A DNA stretch of 64,000 nt, taken from positions 18,602,049 to 18,666,048 of the forward strand of contig OZ022246.1 of NCBI GenBank assembly GCA_963978895.1, in the 5' to 3' direction. The translations under genes and the position numbers were made by a program. The notes under the pieces are model-generated. The model saw nothing but the letters and a program-made list of their open reading frames with translations, was not told the origin of the DNA and made no database searches. Below, one piece after another: positions 51,264 through 63,725 of the stretch. This DNA comes from Erpobdella octoculata. Its lineage: Eukaryota; Annelida; Clitellata; Hirudinida; Erpobdellidae. Each line of letters begins with the position of its first letter. Within the stretch, counting starts at the first letter, position 1.

Positions 51264-51564
51264 ATATCTGATTTGCGTGGCGAATACTTGCGCTGTAAAA
51301 CTAAATGGTCGAATGTCCCAGTGGCAGAGCGGCCACATAACGCAGTTGATGTTTTGCAACATTTTGAGGAATCCGTTTACCCCCAGATAAATACGCTGCT
51401 GAAACTCTTCATCACGTTGCCCCTCTTCCGCGACAGCCGAGAGATTCTTCTCAACTATGCGCAGACTTAAACCATATCTACGCACCATCACGGGCCAGGC
51501 AAGGTTGAATGAAGAAGCCGTCATTGACATTTCTCGCAAAAAGCGACTTAATTTGTTATTGTAA
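51264..51564 (+). pseudogene. Third hAT transposase relic, C-terminus
   Basis: VDVLQHFEESVYPQINTLLK, LFITLP, then a frameshift near 51425 to SATAERFFSTMRRLKPYLRT and ITGQARLNEEAVIDISRKKR, ending in a normal stop. This is the hAT dimerisation motif (SSATAERFFST) of a different hAT lineage from the two minus-strand relics. Confidence 0.82.
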
Positions 51565-51671
51565 TAAATTGGTTCAAATTAAATGCCTTATAGTTTGACT
51601 AGCATTCCCGTCGGGGTACAGGTCAACTAGTCGCCGCCCAACTAGTCGCCGCCCGACTTTTTTTCAAGACT

Positions 51672-51750
51672 TCAATTTTGCCGCCCCCTCCTGAGTGCCG
51701 CCTGGGGCATTTTCCCCGTCCGCCCCCCCCCCCCAATTTCTACGCCACTT
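51672..51750. repeat. Duplicate of the hAT right terminus
   Basis: aattttgccgccccctcctg, gagtgccgcctggggcatt and tttctacgccact match 49577-49647 nearly base for base, with a longer C-run. Confidence 0.85.
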
Positions 51751-52669
51751 GTTGATGATAATTACTATATCAAATGCTATAGTGATGATTATAAATTTGA
51801 TCACAACAACAGTGATACCAATGATGATGATGATGATGACGGTGACGATTATGATGATGATGATGACGATGATGATGGATATTTGAGAAAGGGCTTCTCA
51901 TGATAAATGGTCAGAAGAAGAACCGTGCCGCTGATGCTTTTGAAAGAAAAATGTTTTCAATCTGGCTTTGAATAATTCAGTGGTGGTGGTGATGATGATG
52001 TTAATTTTGTAGCACAGATATTTTACAAAAAAAACAGTTTGTCCTAATTATTCAACAAAAATACCAACGACGACGTCAATATGAAACCAATTAATAAACG
52101 TCCAATGCGAAGGCGTGTAAATAAGTAAATGAGACTATCGAGATTCTCTTCAATTGATTGCGAACGCTCTGAGACAAACGAGCGCTGTTTGGATTTTTTT
52201 TTAAATTCATTTGGGGTTTCGGGGGATGGGGTAGAGCTGCATAGAGAAAAATAAATTTTATTCAATTAATAATTTACAAAGCTGGTGGACTCTTACAACG
52301 AATCTGATTTTTGTTGAATGAAAATTATAACAAGTGATAATTTTTAAAGATTTTAAAAAATAACCAGCGACTATTTTTAACATTTCTATCATTCACAAAC
52401 AAACAAACCACAAAAGTTTAAAAAATTCATTGTTACAATTTAATAATATGGGTTTTTACATAAAAACTTTTTTCTTTTCGGCAGAATGCAAAAAAAAACA
52501 TGCAAAGACATTTTAATCTTTATTGAATTTCCTTTTCAGACATCAGCTGAGCGAATTTTATTTTAATTTTTATTTTTTTATAACTACTTTTTTCCCATTC
52601 ATTTATGCCTTTTTTGCAAATCCTTGTTACAGCTTGGTCTTGGTATATAGTAGCAAGCTTCCCAAGTGA

Positions 52670-52670
<1 letters not shown>
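51751..52670. other. GAT-rich patch (51810-51880), otherwise no gene
   Basis: A degenerate gatgatgatg tract followed by AT-rich sequence. Confidence 0.55.
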
Positions 52671-52700
<30 letters not shown>

Positions 52701-52862
52701 TGTATGTATGTATGTATGTATGTATGTATGTATGTATGTATGTATGTATGTATGTATGTATGTATGTATGTATGTATGTATGTATGTATGTATGTATGTA
52801 TGTATGTATGTATGTATGTATGTATGTATGTATGTATGTATGTATGTATGTATGTATGTATG
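52671..52862. repeat. (ATGT)n microsatellite
   Basis: About 190 bp, ending exactly at the LTR of the next element. Confidence 0.97.
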
Positions 52863-53659
52863 TGTAAACGTAGAGGAATATGCTTTCTAGCGATTCGTAA
52901 CGTTAAAGTAGAAGTTATTTATAACACAATATTTCTCGAATTTATTTTAACTTTATTATTCTTCCTGGAATATAATCCTTTTCTTGACTCTAAACTGAAT
53001 TATCTCACTTTGCAGAAGTTAGCCCGGTTCTGACAAATCTTTTGATAATTCCAATTTCTCTGCCCAGAACACTTTTTTTTTTTTTTATAATAGTTTATAG
53101 TCCTTTACACCAAGTGTTTTAAGACTGAAACGGCTGTGTCAGAAGCACCTAAGTACTTCCAGTCGTGGATCATAATTTGATCCTTTTAACTTTTCCCTCC
53201 TCCTTTTTCCAGGCTTGGGACTGGCTTGCAAAAGCAAGGCGAAGTTTGCCCAGAACACCTCATTTTCTTATTGAAGACCACAAAAAAGAAAAAGACCAAT
53301 ACCAATTATATATATATACACATATATATATACACATATATATATACATATATACATATATACATATACATATACATACATCCATCCATGTATATATACA
53401 AACACACATATACACATATATACATTAATGATACAAAAATTATACCCACACACAATGTCACAGGAGCACAAATATACATATATACACACATATACATATA
53501 TATATATACATATATATAAACACATATACACACATATACACACAGATACATTCATACATAAATGACTATTGTTTCAACACAACCAAAATATGCACACATA
53601 ATAAAATAAAATAAACAACTATTATGAAAATACGTAAGATGAATCATCTTCATCTTACA
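52863..53659 (-). repeat. 3' LTR with inserted SINE
   Basis: Matches 55741-56330 apart from the SINE at 53073-53246 and a few substitutions; contains TA/CATA-rich stretches. Confidence 0.92.
53073..53246 (-). mobile_element. SINE-like repeat (family C, copy 3) with target duplication
   Basis: The poly(T) at its left end is the poly(A) of a minus-strand insertion. Flanked by a perfect 12-bp duplication tgcccagaacac (53061-53072 and 53247-53258); the other LTR has this site once, uninterrupted. It defines the family C unit as about 160 bp plus a poly(A). Confidence 0.92.
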
Positions 53660-53688
53660 TATCCCCCCTCTTCGAAAAAAGAAACGCG

Positions 53689-55259
53689 TTAGCGTTTCTT
53701 GATTACATCGTCACTCTCTTTACGATTAAGAAAGTCAGCACCAATGTTTTCCTTGCCTTTGAAATAGTTTACTTTCAACTTATTCTCAATCTCTATCTCT
53801 CTGCGTGCTATGTCAACAGGACGGGCATCTCCGAAGATTGCCGAATTCAACTTTCCATCTTTCCCCACCCCTCCATGTTGGCCTCTAGGCAGAAGATTGA
53901 GCCTTGGTCTTTCTTTTGGCGGATTCAAAGCCTGAACTTTTGCCTGAACTTTTGCCTCAACTTTATTTCCTACCTTTGAAATGGCAGACGTGTTTCTTTC
54001 CTTGCTTTGATACAGCTCCGAGTTAGCCGACGATTTTCTATAATTTACCCGATCATTCCTCTGAGTGCTGTCGTAGTTGGGCGCGGATTTCTGTGGTTTC
54101 CGACCAAAGCGTTTTCCTGCAGCCGTTGCATCAAAACCTCTTACTCCTTCAACATTTCCCAGTACGAGATCGCAAAGTAGGTTTTTCATGCACACCACCT
54201 CTCTGGTTCCTCTGAACCAGTCTGTTTTGATTTTTACCACTGCTGTTGGAGCTACCCGAACTGTGCCGTCGATCAAAACACAGGGTCTTGTTCTTCCGGT
54301 CATCTGACGCGGGTGCACTAATGATTCCTTTACCATTATGGCAGTACAGCCAGTGTCCCTCAAAACTTTTACCGGTTTTCTGTTCACAAACCCTCTGGTT
54401 AATTTAAACTTTTCTCCTGAGTGAAAACAACCATCCGCTATTACCGGTGAAAAACAGCTACATTTTAATTGGACCTCATTCATTTTACCTTCCATCACCA
54501 TGGCCGCGCATGCATTCACTACTCCAGAGTCTTTGCATGGTGGTGTCATGGTGGCCTCTCTACGCGCTTGGCACATGACTGGAGTTGCTTGAGTGCCTTG
54601 ACTGTAGTCCCTCGCCAAATGTCCAGCTTGATGACAATCCTTTGCCATATGGCCCAGCTTATTGCAATTGTAACAGCGTGGTCCAACCATTCCCGAGTCA
54701 ATGTCTGGTTGACTACGATTTCCGCTAATCCTGCTTGTGTTTTCGACTTTTGCCAAGCTTTTGACTGGGTGAGCTTGATTGTACTTGTTGACCCAGCGAC
54801 TTAACTCATTGACGTCACCGTTTTCTTTCTCCAACAAATACTCAGCCATTCCCGACGGACACTTTCCAAAGAACTGCTCTTTTAAAAATAAAAACAAATA
54901 GTTTTTTGTACCCGCGAGATCCACCCAGCGCCTGAGATAACTATCTAGTCGCACCAGATACTGTTCCCAAGTCTCTTCTGGTTCAAGCTTTGACTCTCGA
55001 AACTTTATGCGGTAGTCTTCTGCCGACTTCCCAAAACGGCGAAGGAGTGCCTCTTTTACCGACTCGTAATCCTGCATCTGACTATCGCTGAGTTGGCCAA
55101 ACACATCCAACGTCTTCGCACTTAGCAGAGAACCCAGAAGCATTCCCCAACGCTTTTTTGGATGATCATTTGCCGTGGCCAATGCCTCAAAACGGAGCAG
55201 AAATGCGTCCACGTCGTCACCTTCCGAGAACTTTGGATATGGAATCTTTGTTACCTCTA
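53689..55259 (-). CDS. Gag-protease polyprotein of the CsRn1-like element, with RNase H tail
   Basis: Reading on from the first Gag part after a frameshift, this frame encodes IPYPKFSEGDDVDAFLLRFE, a retrotransposon Gag core (about residues 5-150: ALLRRFGKSAEDYRIKFRES, WVNKYNQAHP), one intact zinc knuckle CYNCNKLGHMAKDC and a damaged second one (CHQAGHLARDY). A pepsin-like protease follows with VLRDTGCTAIMV and LVLGN. After about 100 low-complexity residues it ends YFKGKENIGADFLNRKES, the C-terminal tail of RNase H. This joins protease to RNase H with RT deleted. No ATG starts this frame. Confidence 0.82.
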
Positions 55260-55639
55260 CCGTCGCTTTTGGCTCTTTTTTTTGTTAGGGCTTCCAATTC
55301 CAGCTTCTTCAATTCCAATTCATGCTGGCGTTGTTCGCGCTCACGTAGAAGTTCTCGTTCTTCTTTAACTTGTTGAAGTTGGAGTTCTCGTTCTTCTTTA
55401 ACTTGTTGAAGTTGGAGTTCTCGTTCTTCTTTAACTTGTTGAAATTGGAGTTCTCGTTCTTGCTGAGCCTTTTTATCCTCGCGTTCACGTTCCCGCTCTT
55501 CCCGTTCTTGTTTTTTTTCTTCACGTTCTTCTAATCTCCTAACTCTTTCTTCATCCTTCAACTCTTTGACGTAATTCCTTAAATCCTCTCCGGAATAACC
55601 CAGAGCCTGTCCCATCGTAATGAATTTCTCGTCAGACAT
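55260..55639 (-). CDS. N-terminal Gag part, separated by a homopolymer frameshift
   Basis: ATG 55639, about 100 nt after the primer site. It encodes MSDEKFITMGQALGYSGEDL and then a charged coiled coil with three 11-residue repeats (RELQLQQVKEE), ending in another frame from the Gag core. The switch falls at an A8 run (T8 on the plus strand, near 55271-55285). It could be decay or a programmed shift. Confidence 0.75.
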
Positions 55640-55724
55640 CTTTCACAAAAGAAAGAAAAAAAAATTCGGTCACTTGTGAACAAATAACTTCAGAAAATAT
55701 ATTTACGGATGAAAATGCGTAAAT

Positions 55725-55740
55725 ACGTCGAGGTCACCAA
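55725..55740 (-). promoter_or_regulatory. Primer-binding site (tRNA-Trp type)
   Basis: On the minus strand TTGGTGACCTCGACGT directly follows the 5' LTR. It resembles the ...TGACCCCGACGTGA site known for CsRn1-type elements, with one internal mismatch. Confidence 0.6.
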
Positions 55741-56330
55741 TGTAAACGTAGAGGAATATGCTTTCTAGCGATTCGTAACGTTAAAGTCGAAGTTATTTAT
55801 AACACAATATTTCTCGAATTTATTTTAACTTTATTATTCTTCCTTGAATATAATCCTTTTCTTGACTCTAAACTGAATTATCTCACTTTGCAGAAGTTAA
55901 CCCGGTTCTAACAAATCTTTTGATAATTCCAATTTCTCTGCCCAGAACACCTCATTTTCTTATTGAAGACCACAAAAAGGAAAAAAGACCAATACCAATT
56001 ATATATATATACACACATATATATATATACACATATATATATATACATATATACATATACATATACATACATCCATCCATGTATATATACACTCAAACAC
56101 ACATATACACATATATACATTAATGATACAAAAATTATACGCACACACAATGTCACAGGAGCACAAATATACATATATACACACATATACATATATATAC
56201 ATATATATACACACATATACATTCATACATAAATGACTATTGTTTCAACACAACCAAAATATGCACACATAATAAAATAAAAAAAACAACTATTATGAAA
56301 ATACGTAAGATGAATCATCTTCATCTTACA
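55741..56330 (-). repeat. 5' LTR
   Basis: 590 bp; the inferred promoter lies here but no TATA/Inr pair was singled out. Contains a (CATA)-type TA-rich core at about 56000-56220. Confidence 0.92.
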
Positions 56331-56331
56331 G

Positions 56332-56922
56332 TAAGACGAATTATCAGAAGGCGTCAAGAAAATACACCATTCTGTTCTGACTGAGAAGGGTGAGCAGGCA
56401 TCAGGCCTACAGCTTTGCCTTAAAAAAGCTCTCGACGCAAAGACACAGGATGACAAAGATGAGGAAGCCGACAAGCTCAGGAGAAGGACCTCTGTTGTTG
56501 TCTATGGGCTGGGCGAGTCGAGTTCGTCTACACCTGATAAGCGCAAATCGGACGACAAATCGAAGATCGAGGAATTGCTGAAGTTAATCTCTTGTGATGA
56601 TGTCGAAATTGTTAACTTAATTAGATTTGGGAAAAGAATCGAAGGAGAGAGTGAACCTGCTCGACCAAGACCGTTGAAACTGGTATTGAAAAACGAAAAT
56701 CAACAGTCGAATCTTCTCAAGTTGGCAAAAAACTTGAGGGTGATGAAGGAAGGAGGTTGGTCAGCAGTTTTTATCCATCGGGATATGACTCCAAAAGAAA
56801 GAGAAGCACGAAAACTTCTAGTCGAAAGTATGAAGCAGAGAATACGAGCTGGAGAGACGAATCTGTTCATCGCGGGGGACAGGATAGTTACCAGAAGACT
56901 TCCCGTTGCGGGAAAAATCTGA
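56332..56922 (+). pseudogene. LINE ORF1, 5' truncated
   Basis: In frame from the LTR junction: SEGVKKIHHSVLTEKGEQAS, an RRM-like core with RRRTSVVVYGLGES, then VNLIRFGKRIEG, SAVFIHRDMTPKEREARKLL and a stop after RRLPVAGKI. Same ORF1 type as at 31040-31801 but a different family. Confidence 0.8.
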
Positions 56923-59856
56923 AAAGCTCCAACACAGAATCATACGTTCGAAACAAGTACTTGACTATTGGATATTTGAACTGTCAGTCGATCGGAAATA
57001 AAAGTGCATCGCTGACAAATATCATCGCTGAACATGATCTTGATGCCTTCGCAGTTGCCGAGACTTTTCACGAATCATCAGAAGACATCACTCTCGCAAG
57101 AATCACACCGGATGGATACACGTGCGTGGATCAGGCACGAGAACGAAAACGTTTGGCGAGGTCTGCTACACATAAGATGCAATCTGGTCGTCTACTGGGG
57201 GGCGGGGTTGCGTGGATTTGCAAAGAATCGTGCAAAGCCCGCCGAATGAATCTTACCAGCAAAGTTGAGACTTTTGAATTCGTTTCTGTGATGCTTATCT
57301 TAAGGAGTGTTAGAACAATTGCTGTGGTCATTTACCGGCCTGGAAGTGAACGAGTTTCTGACCAGTTCTTGGAGGATTTCAGCCAGATGCTTGAAGAATT
57401 AACTGTTCACAGCTGCCATATTCTTGTCGTTGGAGATATCAACATTCACTTGGACAAACCGGATGATGTATGGACAATGAAATTCAACACGATCGTGGAT
57501 TGCTTCGGCCTTGTCCAGAATATTTCTTCACCAACCCACAAAGCCGGACATACCTTAGACGTTGTCATCACGAAGGACCCAGCTCAGTTATCTTCTGTTG
57601 CTTGTGAAGTGTATGTTCCATCTGTGTCCGATCATTCTCTCATCATTTCAAGACTGCCACTCAGGAAACCAATTCCTGTATCACCAATGGTAACAGGCAG
57701 GGCATGGAAGACCTTTGATCGTGATCTTTTTTTTACAGGATCTCAAATCAAGCAAACTCTGCACTGAGGACAGCAGCTGGAGCGGCCTTGGACCGGATGA
57801 AATGGCTGCGATGTACAACAGAATACTGACCGATCTTGTTGAGAAGCATGCTCCACGTCGGTCAGCCTTGAGAAATTATCGTCCGATCACTCCATGGTTC
57901 AATACTGCTTGCGGCGAGCAGAAACGAAAAGCTCGTTCTCTTGAATGAGTTTACAGAAGAACCCGACTGATCTCTGACCGTGATAAATGGGTTGCGCAGT
58001 TACGTTTTTGCCAGGATTTTTATAGGAGAGCACAGGATGCGTACTGGCAAAATACGATTGCGGAGAGTGCAGGAAACGCAAGCAAGCTGTGGAGAGATTT
58101 GTCTGCCGTGATAAGAAAGAAACGATCTTTCATTCTTCAGGATGGTCTGACTGCAGAGCAATTCATGAGCTCTTTTGAGAAGAAGGTCACGGACGTCCGA
58201 GCGTCTACCCTTGATTCGGATACGCCTGAGTTCAACACCTTCTCTGGAGAACGTTTCAGCAATTTTGCGACTTTTACTAAGGATGACGTCAAGGACCTAA
58301 TTAGGAACTCTCCAAACAAGTCATGTGGTCTAGACCCGGCGCCAACATGGCTCATCAAAGAATTTTCAGAAACCTTGTCCCCATTTGTTACAGATCTGTT
58401 TAATAAATCGTTGGACACTGGTCACTTTCCGGTCCCATTCAGAGTGGCCGAGGTCACGCCAATCTTGAAAAAATCTACGCTGGATGTTTCTCTGCCTGCC
58501 AGTTATCGCCCAGTTTCGAATCTTCAGTTCATCTCTAAGGTTTTGGAACGGGCGGTTAACAAACAAATTCAACATCACCTGGATGGACACAACCTTCTAC
58601 CGGAGCATCAGTCTGCCTATCGGAAGTGCCGTTCGACGGAAACTGCATTGCTCAAGGTTACTTCGGATGTTCTCTTGGCAACCGATCGAGGGATGGTAAC
58701 ACTGCTCGCTATGCTCGATCTCAGCGCTGCATTCGATTGCGTTGATCATGGAATCTTCGTGACCAGATTGGAGCGTACATTTGGCATTGATTCTGTTGCT
58801 CTTCGGTGGATCGGTTCGTATCTTTGCGATCGGAGGCAGTGTGTTCGTTATGGAGGTATCCTTTCTGGTTGGTCCTCGATTGTGTGTGGTGTTCCACAAG
58901 GCTCAATTCTAGGACCGCTATTCTTCATTGCATACACTTCAGATGTTTTTGCCCTGGTTGCTCAACGTGGTTTCAATATTCATGGTTATGCTGATGATCT
59001 ACAAATCTACGATCATTGCGGCACTGAGAGTATCGGTGTGCTCGCGGACAGATTGGACGGCTGCGTTTCGGAGATAATGGAATGGATGAAATGCAATCGA
59101 ATAAAGTTAAATGCCTCTAAGACAGAGGTCATTCTACTGGGATCCTCTAGACGTCGGCTGCACTGCACCTTTGACGAGATCAATATAGCTGGAAACATCA
59201 TTCGTCTCGTCGATAGGGTTCGCAATCTTGGGGTCATCATAGATTCTCAACTGACTTTCAGCGAACACGTTGCAAAATTGGTCAACACCAGTTACTACCA
59301 TCTACGACAGATGAGGTCAGTTCGCAAATCCCTCACGGTCGATTCTTCGCATGCACTTGCCCGCGCTTTGATCTTGTCTAGACTTGATTATTGTAATTGT
59401 CTACTCAGTGGAATACCGGATCTGTTAATGAGGCGGCTTGATGGTGTCATGCGTGCCACGGCTAGGCTGATTCTCCGATTGCCTCGATACGGTCATGTCA
59501 CTAAAGCGATTCACGACCGACTACACTGGCTGAACATGCAGGCGCGTATCGACTTCAAGCTATCTCTCACTGCGAACCGATGCCTCCATGGTTCTGCGCC
59601 GTCATACCTCTCCGGTCTGTGCATTCCGGTGACTCAGTTTCCTGGCCGATCTCACCTTCGCTCGGCTTCTTCCGGTCAGCTTCTTGTTCCTTCCTGCGCA
59701 ACCAGGACGTTTGGACCGAGGGCTTTCGCAGTTTCTTGTCCAACTACCTGGAACAATCTACCGATTGAATTTACCGATCCGGCGTGTGTCGATAGCGTTT
59801 ATGTTTTTAGGAAACGACTTAAAACTCATTTTTTTCTTCGTATGACGAACGGATAA
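56757..59856 (+). pseudogene. LINE ORF2: AP-endonuclease + RT (one frameshift, one stop)
   Basis: Endonuclease (about 56955-57660): GYLNCQSIGNK, FAVAETF, VVGDINIH, VSDHSLI, all catalytic residues present. The frame shifts at a T8-9 run near 57727. After a TGA at 57946 the same frame continues into RT (58099-59856): EVTPILKKSTLD, SYRPVSNLQFISKVLER, AMLDLSAAFDCVDH, VCGVPQGSILGPLFF, the catalytic GYADDLQIY, then the L2-like tail LSRLDYCNCLLSGIP and FRKRLKTHFFLRM. The two lesions make this copy inactive. The start codon is not identifiable because frames overlap. Confidence 0.88.
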
Positions 59857-59979
59857 TGACCCTTTTTGTTTCTGATGTGTGATTCTGTTCGTTCGTTTAT
59901 TTTGGCACTGCCGCCTCGTGCTCTGAGAAATTTTTCTTTTTAGAGAGCACGTTAAATAAAAATAATAATAATAATAATA

Positions 59980-60200
59980 ATGTATGTATGTATGTATGTA
60001 TGTATGTATGTATGTATGTATGTATGTATGTATGTATGTATGTATGTATGTATGTATGTATGTATGTATGTATGTATGTATGTATGTATGTATGTATGTA
60101 TGTATGTATGTATGTATGTATGTATGTATGTATGTATGTATGTATGTATGTATGTATGTATGTATGTATGTATGTATGTATGTATGTATGTATGTATGTG
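59980..60200. repeat. (ATGT)n microsatellite
   Basis: About 220 bp between the LINE tail (AAT)n and the RLE LINE 3' end. Confidence 0.97.
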
Positions 60201-61626
60201 TGTGTTTTAACTCTTTGCGAGCTTTCGTCGCCGAAGGTCTTCAGAAGAAGAACCTCTCATTTTTAGCGTTTCGGCCCTTAAACTTCTTGACGCTTTTAAG
60301 AGAGAGGTGGGCCCACGTCCGTTGATCAGGCGGACGCCCTTCGGCGAGAAAAATTTCCAAATTCCTAACTTGAAACACGAAAATTCAAAATTCAGCAGAA
60401 AACTGTTCGAAACAAAACTTGAAATCGCGGAACGATTATCGCCCAATGTAAACAAGGCTAAACCATTTCGTGTGCATCTTGTAGCGCTTTCTTTTTTCTA
60501 TTAGCGAAAATCCAAAAAGATGCAGCTTCAGCTGTCTGGGAGATCTCCTTGATGGCTCGAGTTTTTTCTCGGTTTGAAAAACCAAGAGCTTTCAGCAGTT
60601 TTAACATTGAGCTGCTAACCATCCCTCGAACGCCAACCTCGACTGCAAAAATTTCAGTCCTGAACCCTTTGGCATTCAAATCACATGCTAACTCCCTATA
60701 TCTCTCCTCTTTGAAAATATTGCTAGATTCCATGTTACTTTCCCATGGCACAGAGAGTTCAATCAGGAACATTGTCTTGGCCAAGTCAGAATATACAATT
60801 ATATCCGGCTTTAAGCCGCTAGATCTCACGGCTTCTGGAAATTTTCTTTCGCCATCCAAATCAGCCGAAACCGACCAATCGTCGGCAGCACCCATCACAC
60901 ATTCAAAGTCTCTTGTAGATCTGAACCTGTGGAACTTCAGATTGCCTTCTCTCAAAAAGTAGATTTTCTTTTTCTGCTGTATTCCTCTTGTCTTTGCTTT
61001 CTTACACGCTTCTTTGACGAAGTCAAGCAATTTTCGGAGTACTTGGTTATGACGCCAAGTGTACCTCCCGTGTGAAAGTGAAAACGAACAACAGGAAAGA
61101 ACGTGAATGAGAGTCTCCGATTGCCCGCATAACATGCACGAATCATCGTTTTTCAACTTCCATCTTCGAAGATTGCTGGATGACGGCAGTTGATCATAAA
61201 CAGATCTAATCAAAAAAGACAAACGTAGTGGTGTGTATTGCCAAATGTCTTTCCAAGAAAGTGAACGCTGAACAGCATTTTCCCATGTCGTCCAGTCTCC
61301 TTGTTGAGATAACTGAACAAACTTAATCATTCTCTGGGACTCGATAGCTTTCTTTCTTTCCTGAATGACCAGACTTGTTCGTTCACTGGTGCTGGCTTTT
61401 GACCACCAAATTCGATGGGTTGACCCGAAACCCCGTTTGTCCTGTTGAACTGCCCCAACTCTTTCTGTCCAACGTAAAGAGGCTTCAGCTTCTGCGATCT
61501 CCTTTCTGGCTACCCATTTCTTTCCGGACTTTACAAGAGGTCCCATCTCCACAATTCTTTGATCCGAAGAGTTATCCAGCATTAGTTGCGTACGGATCTT
61601 GTTTATTTTAAATTCCTCAACCAGGA
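60201..61626 (-). mobile_element. LINE with restriction-like endonuclease, 3' part, between (ATGT)n tracts
   Basis: A minus-strand coding frame runs out of the microsatellite at 61626 and the 3' UTR (60457-60201) runs into the other microsatellite. The UTR has a short GC-rich segment (aagaccttcggcgacgaaag) just before the array. RT is missing: a 5'-truncated copy of an R2/NeSL-type (early-branching) LINE. Confidence 0.85.
60458..61626 (-). CDS. Zinc-finger / restriction-like endonuclease C-terminus of an R2/NeSL-type LINE
   Basis: Open from the microsatellite junction (FLVEEFKINKIRTQLMLDNS; first ATG 61582) to a stop at 60458, with no lesion. After the RT C-terminal thumb (WTTWENAVQRSLSWKDIW, LRLSFLIRSVYDQLPSSSNL) comes a CCHC-type finger CMLCGQSETLIHVLSCC, then GRYTWRHNQVL. 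The restriction-like endonuclease has LKPDIIVYSD and LIELSVPWESN (the PD...E core) and a conserved tail EVGVRGM...SFWIFANRKKKA. These are hallmarks of LINEs that nick specific sites. RT catalytic residues are absent. Confidence 0.88.
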
Positions 61627-61963
61627 ATGTATGTATGTATGTATGTATGTATGTATGTATGTATGTATGTATGTATGTATGTATGTATGTATGTATGTAT
61701 GTATGTATGTATGTATGTATGTATGTATGTATGTATGTATGTATGTATGTATGTATGTATGTATGTATGTATGTATGTATGTATGTATGTATGTATGTAT
61801 GTATGTATGTATGTATGTATGTATGTATGTATGTATGTATGTATGTATGTATGTATGTATGTATGTATGTATGTATGTATGTATGTATGTATGTATGTAT
61901 GTATGTATGTATGTATGTATGTATGTATGTATGTATGTATGTATGTATGTATGTATGTATGTA
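61627..61963. repeat. (ATGT)n microsatellite
   Basis: About 337 bp, joined directly to LINE codons at 61626, ending in a short (TTTA)n. Confidence 0.97.
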
Positions 61964-61995
61964 TTTATTTATTTTTTTTATTTATTTATTTATTT

Positions 61996-63419
<1,424 letters not shown>

Positions 63420-63655
63420 GAATCGGTCGGACTTCATAGCGAATGGTCAAATCTCGTAAGCTGAAAGATTAATAAGAATTCTACTGGAACTAAATTGCTT
63501 TGTTTAATTACTCGAGTTAGTATTTAATTAAGAAAATTAAACAATTCTTACGAATTAACTACAATAACTTTATTTGGCGTAAATATCAAGATTTTAGAAC
63601 TTGAAGTTACAAAATTTCTCCGTGAAGTTTAAAACTTAACGAAACTCGCCACTTG

Positions 63656-63700
63656 CTCTGATTGGACCTAACAACTTGATTACGACATTCTGATTGGCTA
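63656..63700 (+). promoter_or_regulatory. Two inverted CCAAT boxes
   Basis: ctctgattgga and ttctgattggct put two CCAAT boxes (ATTGG at 63661 and 63693) 32 bp apart, about three helical turns, about 30-65 bp before an ATG. NF-Y boxes at such spacing are a known promoter design. Function is inferred. Confidence 0.4.
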
Positions 63701-63725
63701 AGCGTCCGAACCTGAAATAAACAAA

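Larger units (their letters stand above)
52863..56330 (-). mobile_element. Gypsy-type (CsRn1-like) LTR element, internally deleted
   Basis: Minus-strand element. 5' LTR 55741-56330 (590 bp); 3' LTR 52863-53659 (same, plus a 174-bp SINE and its duplicated site). On the minus strand the LTRs start TGTAAGATGAAGATG and end ctacgTTTACA. Directly after the 5' LTR is TTGGTGACCTCGACGT, close to the tRNA-Trp-type primer site of CsRn1-like elements. The polypurine tract (gaagaggggggata) is at about 53660. The interior encodes Gag and protease fused to the last residues of RNase H; RT and integrase are missing. The flanks gtatg/gtaag are nearly a 5-bp target duplication. Confidence 0.9.
56331..59979 (+). 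mobile_element. LINE of the CR1/L2 group, 5' truncated
   Basis: ORF1 remainder, ORF2 and a 3' UTR ending agagcacgttaaataaaa then (AAT)n at 59963-59979, followed at once by (ATGT)n. The left edge coincides with the LTR boundary, already inside ORF1. Confidence 0.88.

Noticed and set aside
53165..53555. Tyr/Ile-rich ORFs in the CsRn1-like LTR
   Set aside because: Caused by the TA/CATA-rich part of the LTR; the same pattern recurs in the other LTR.
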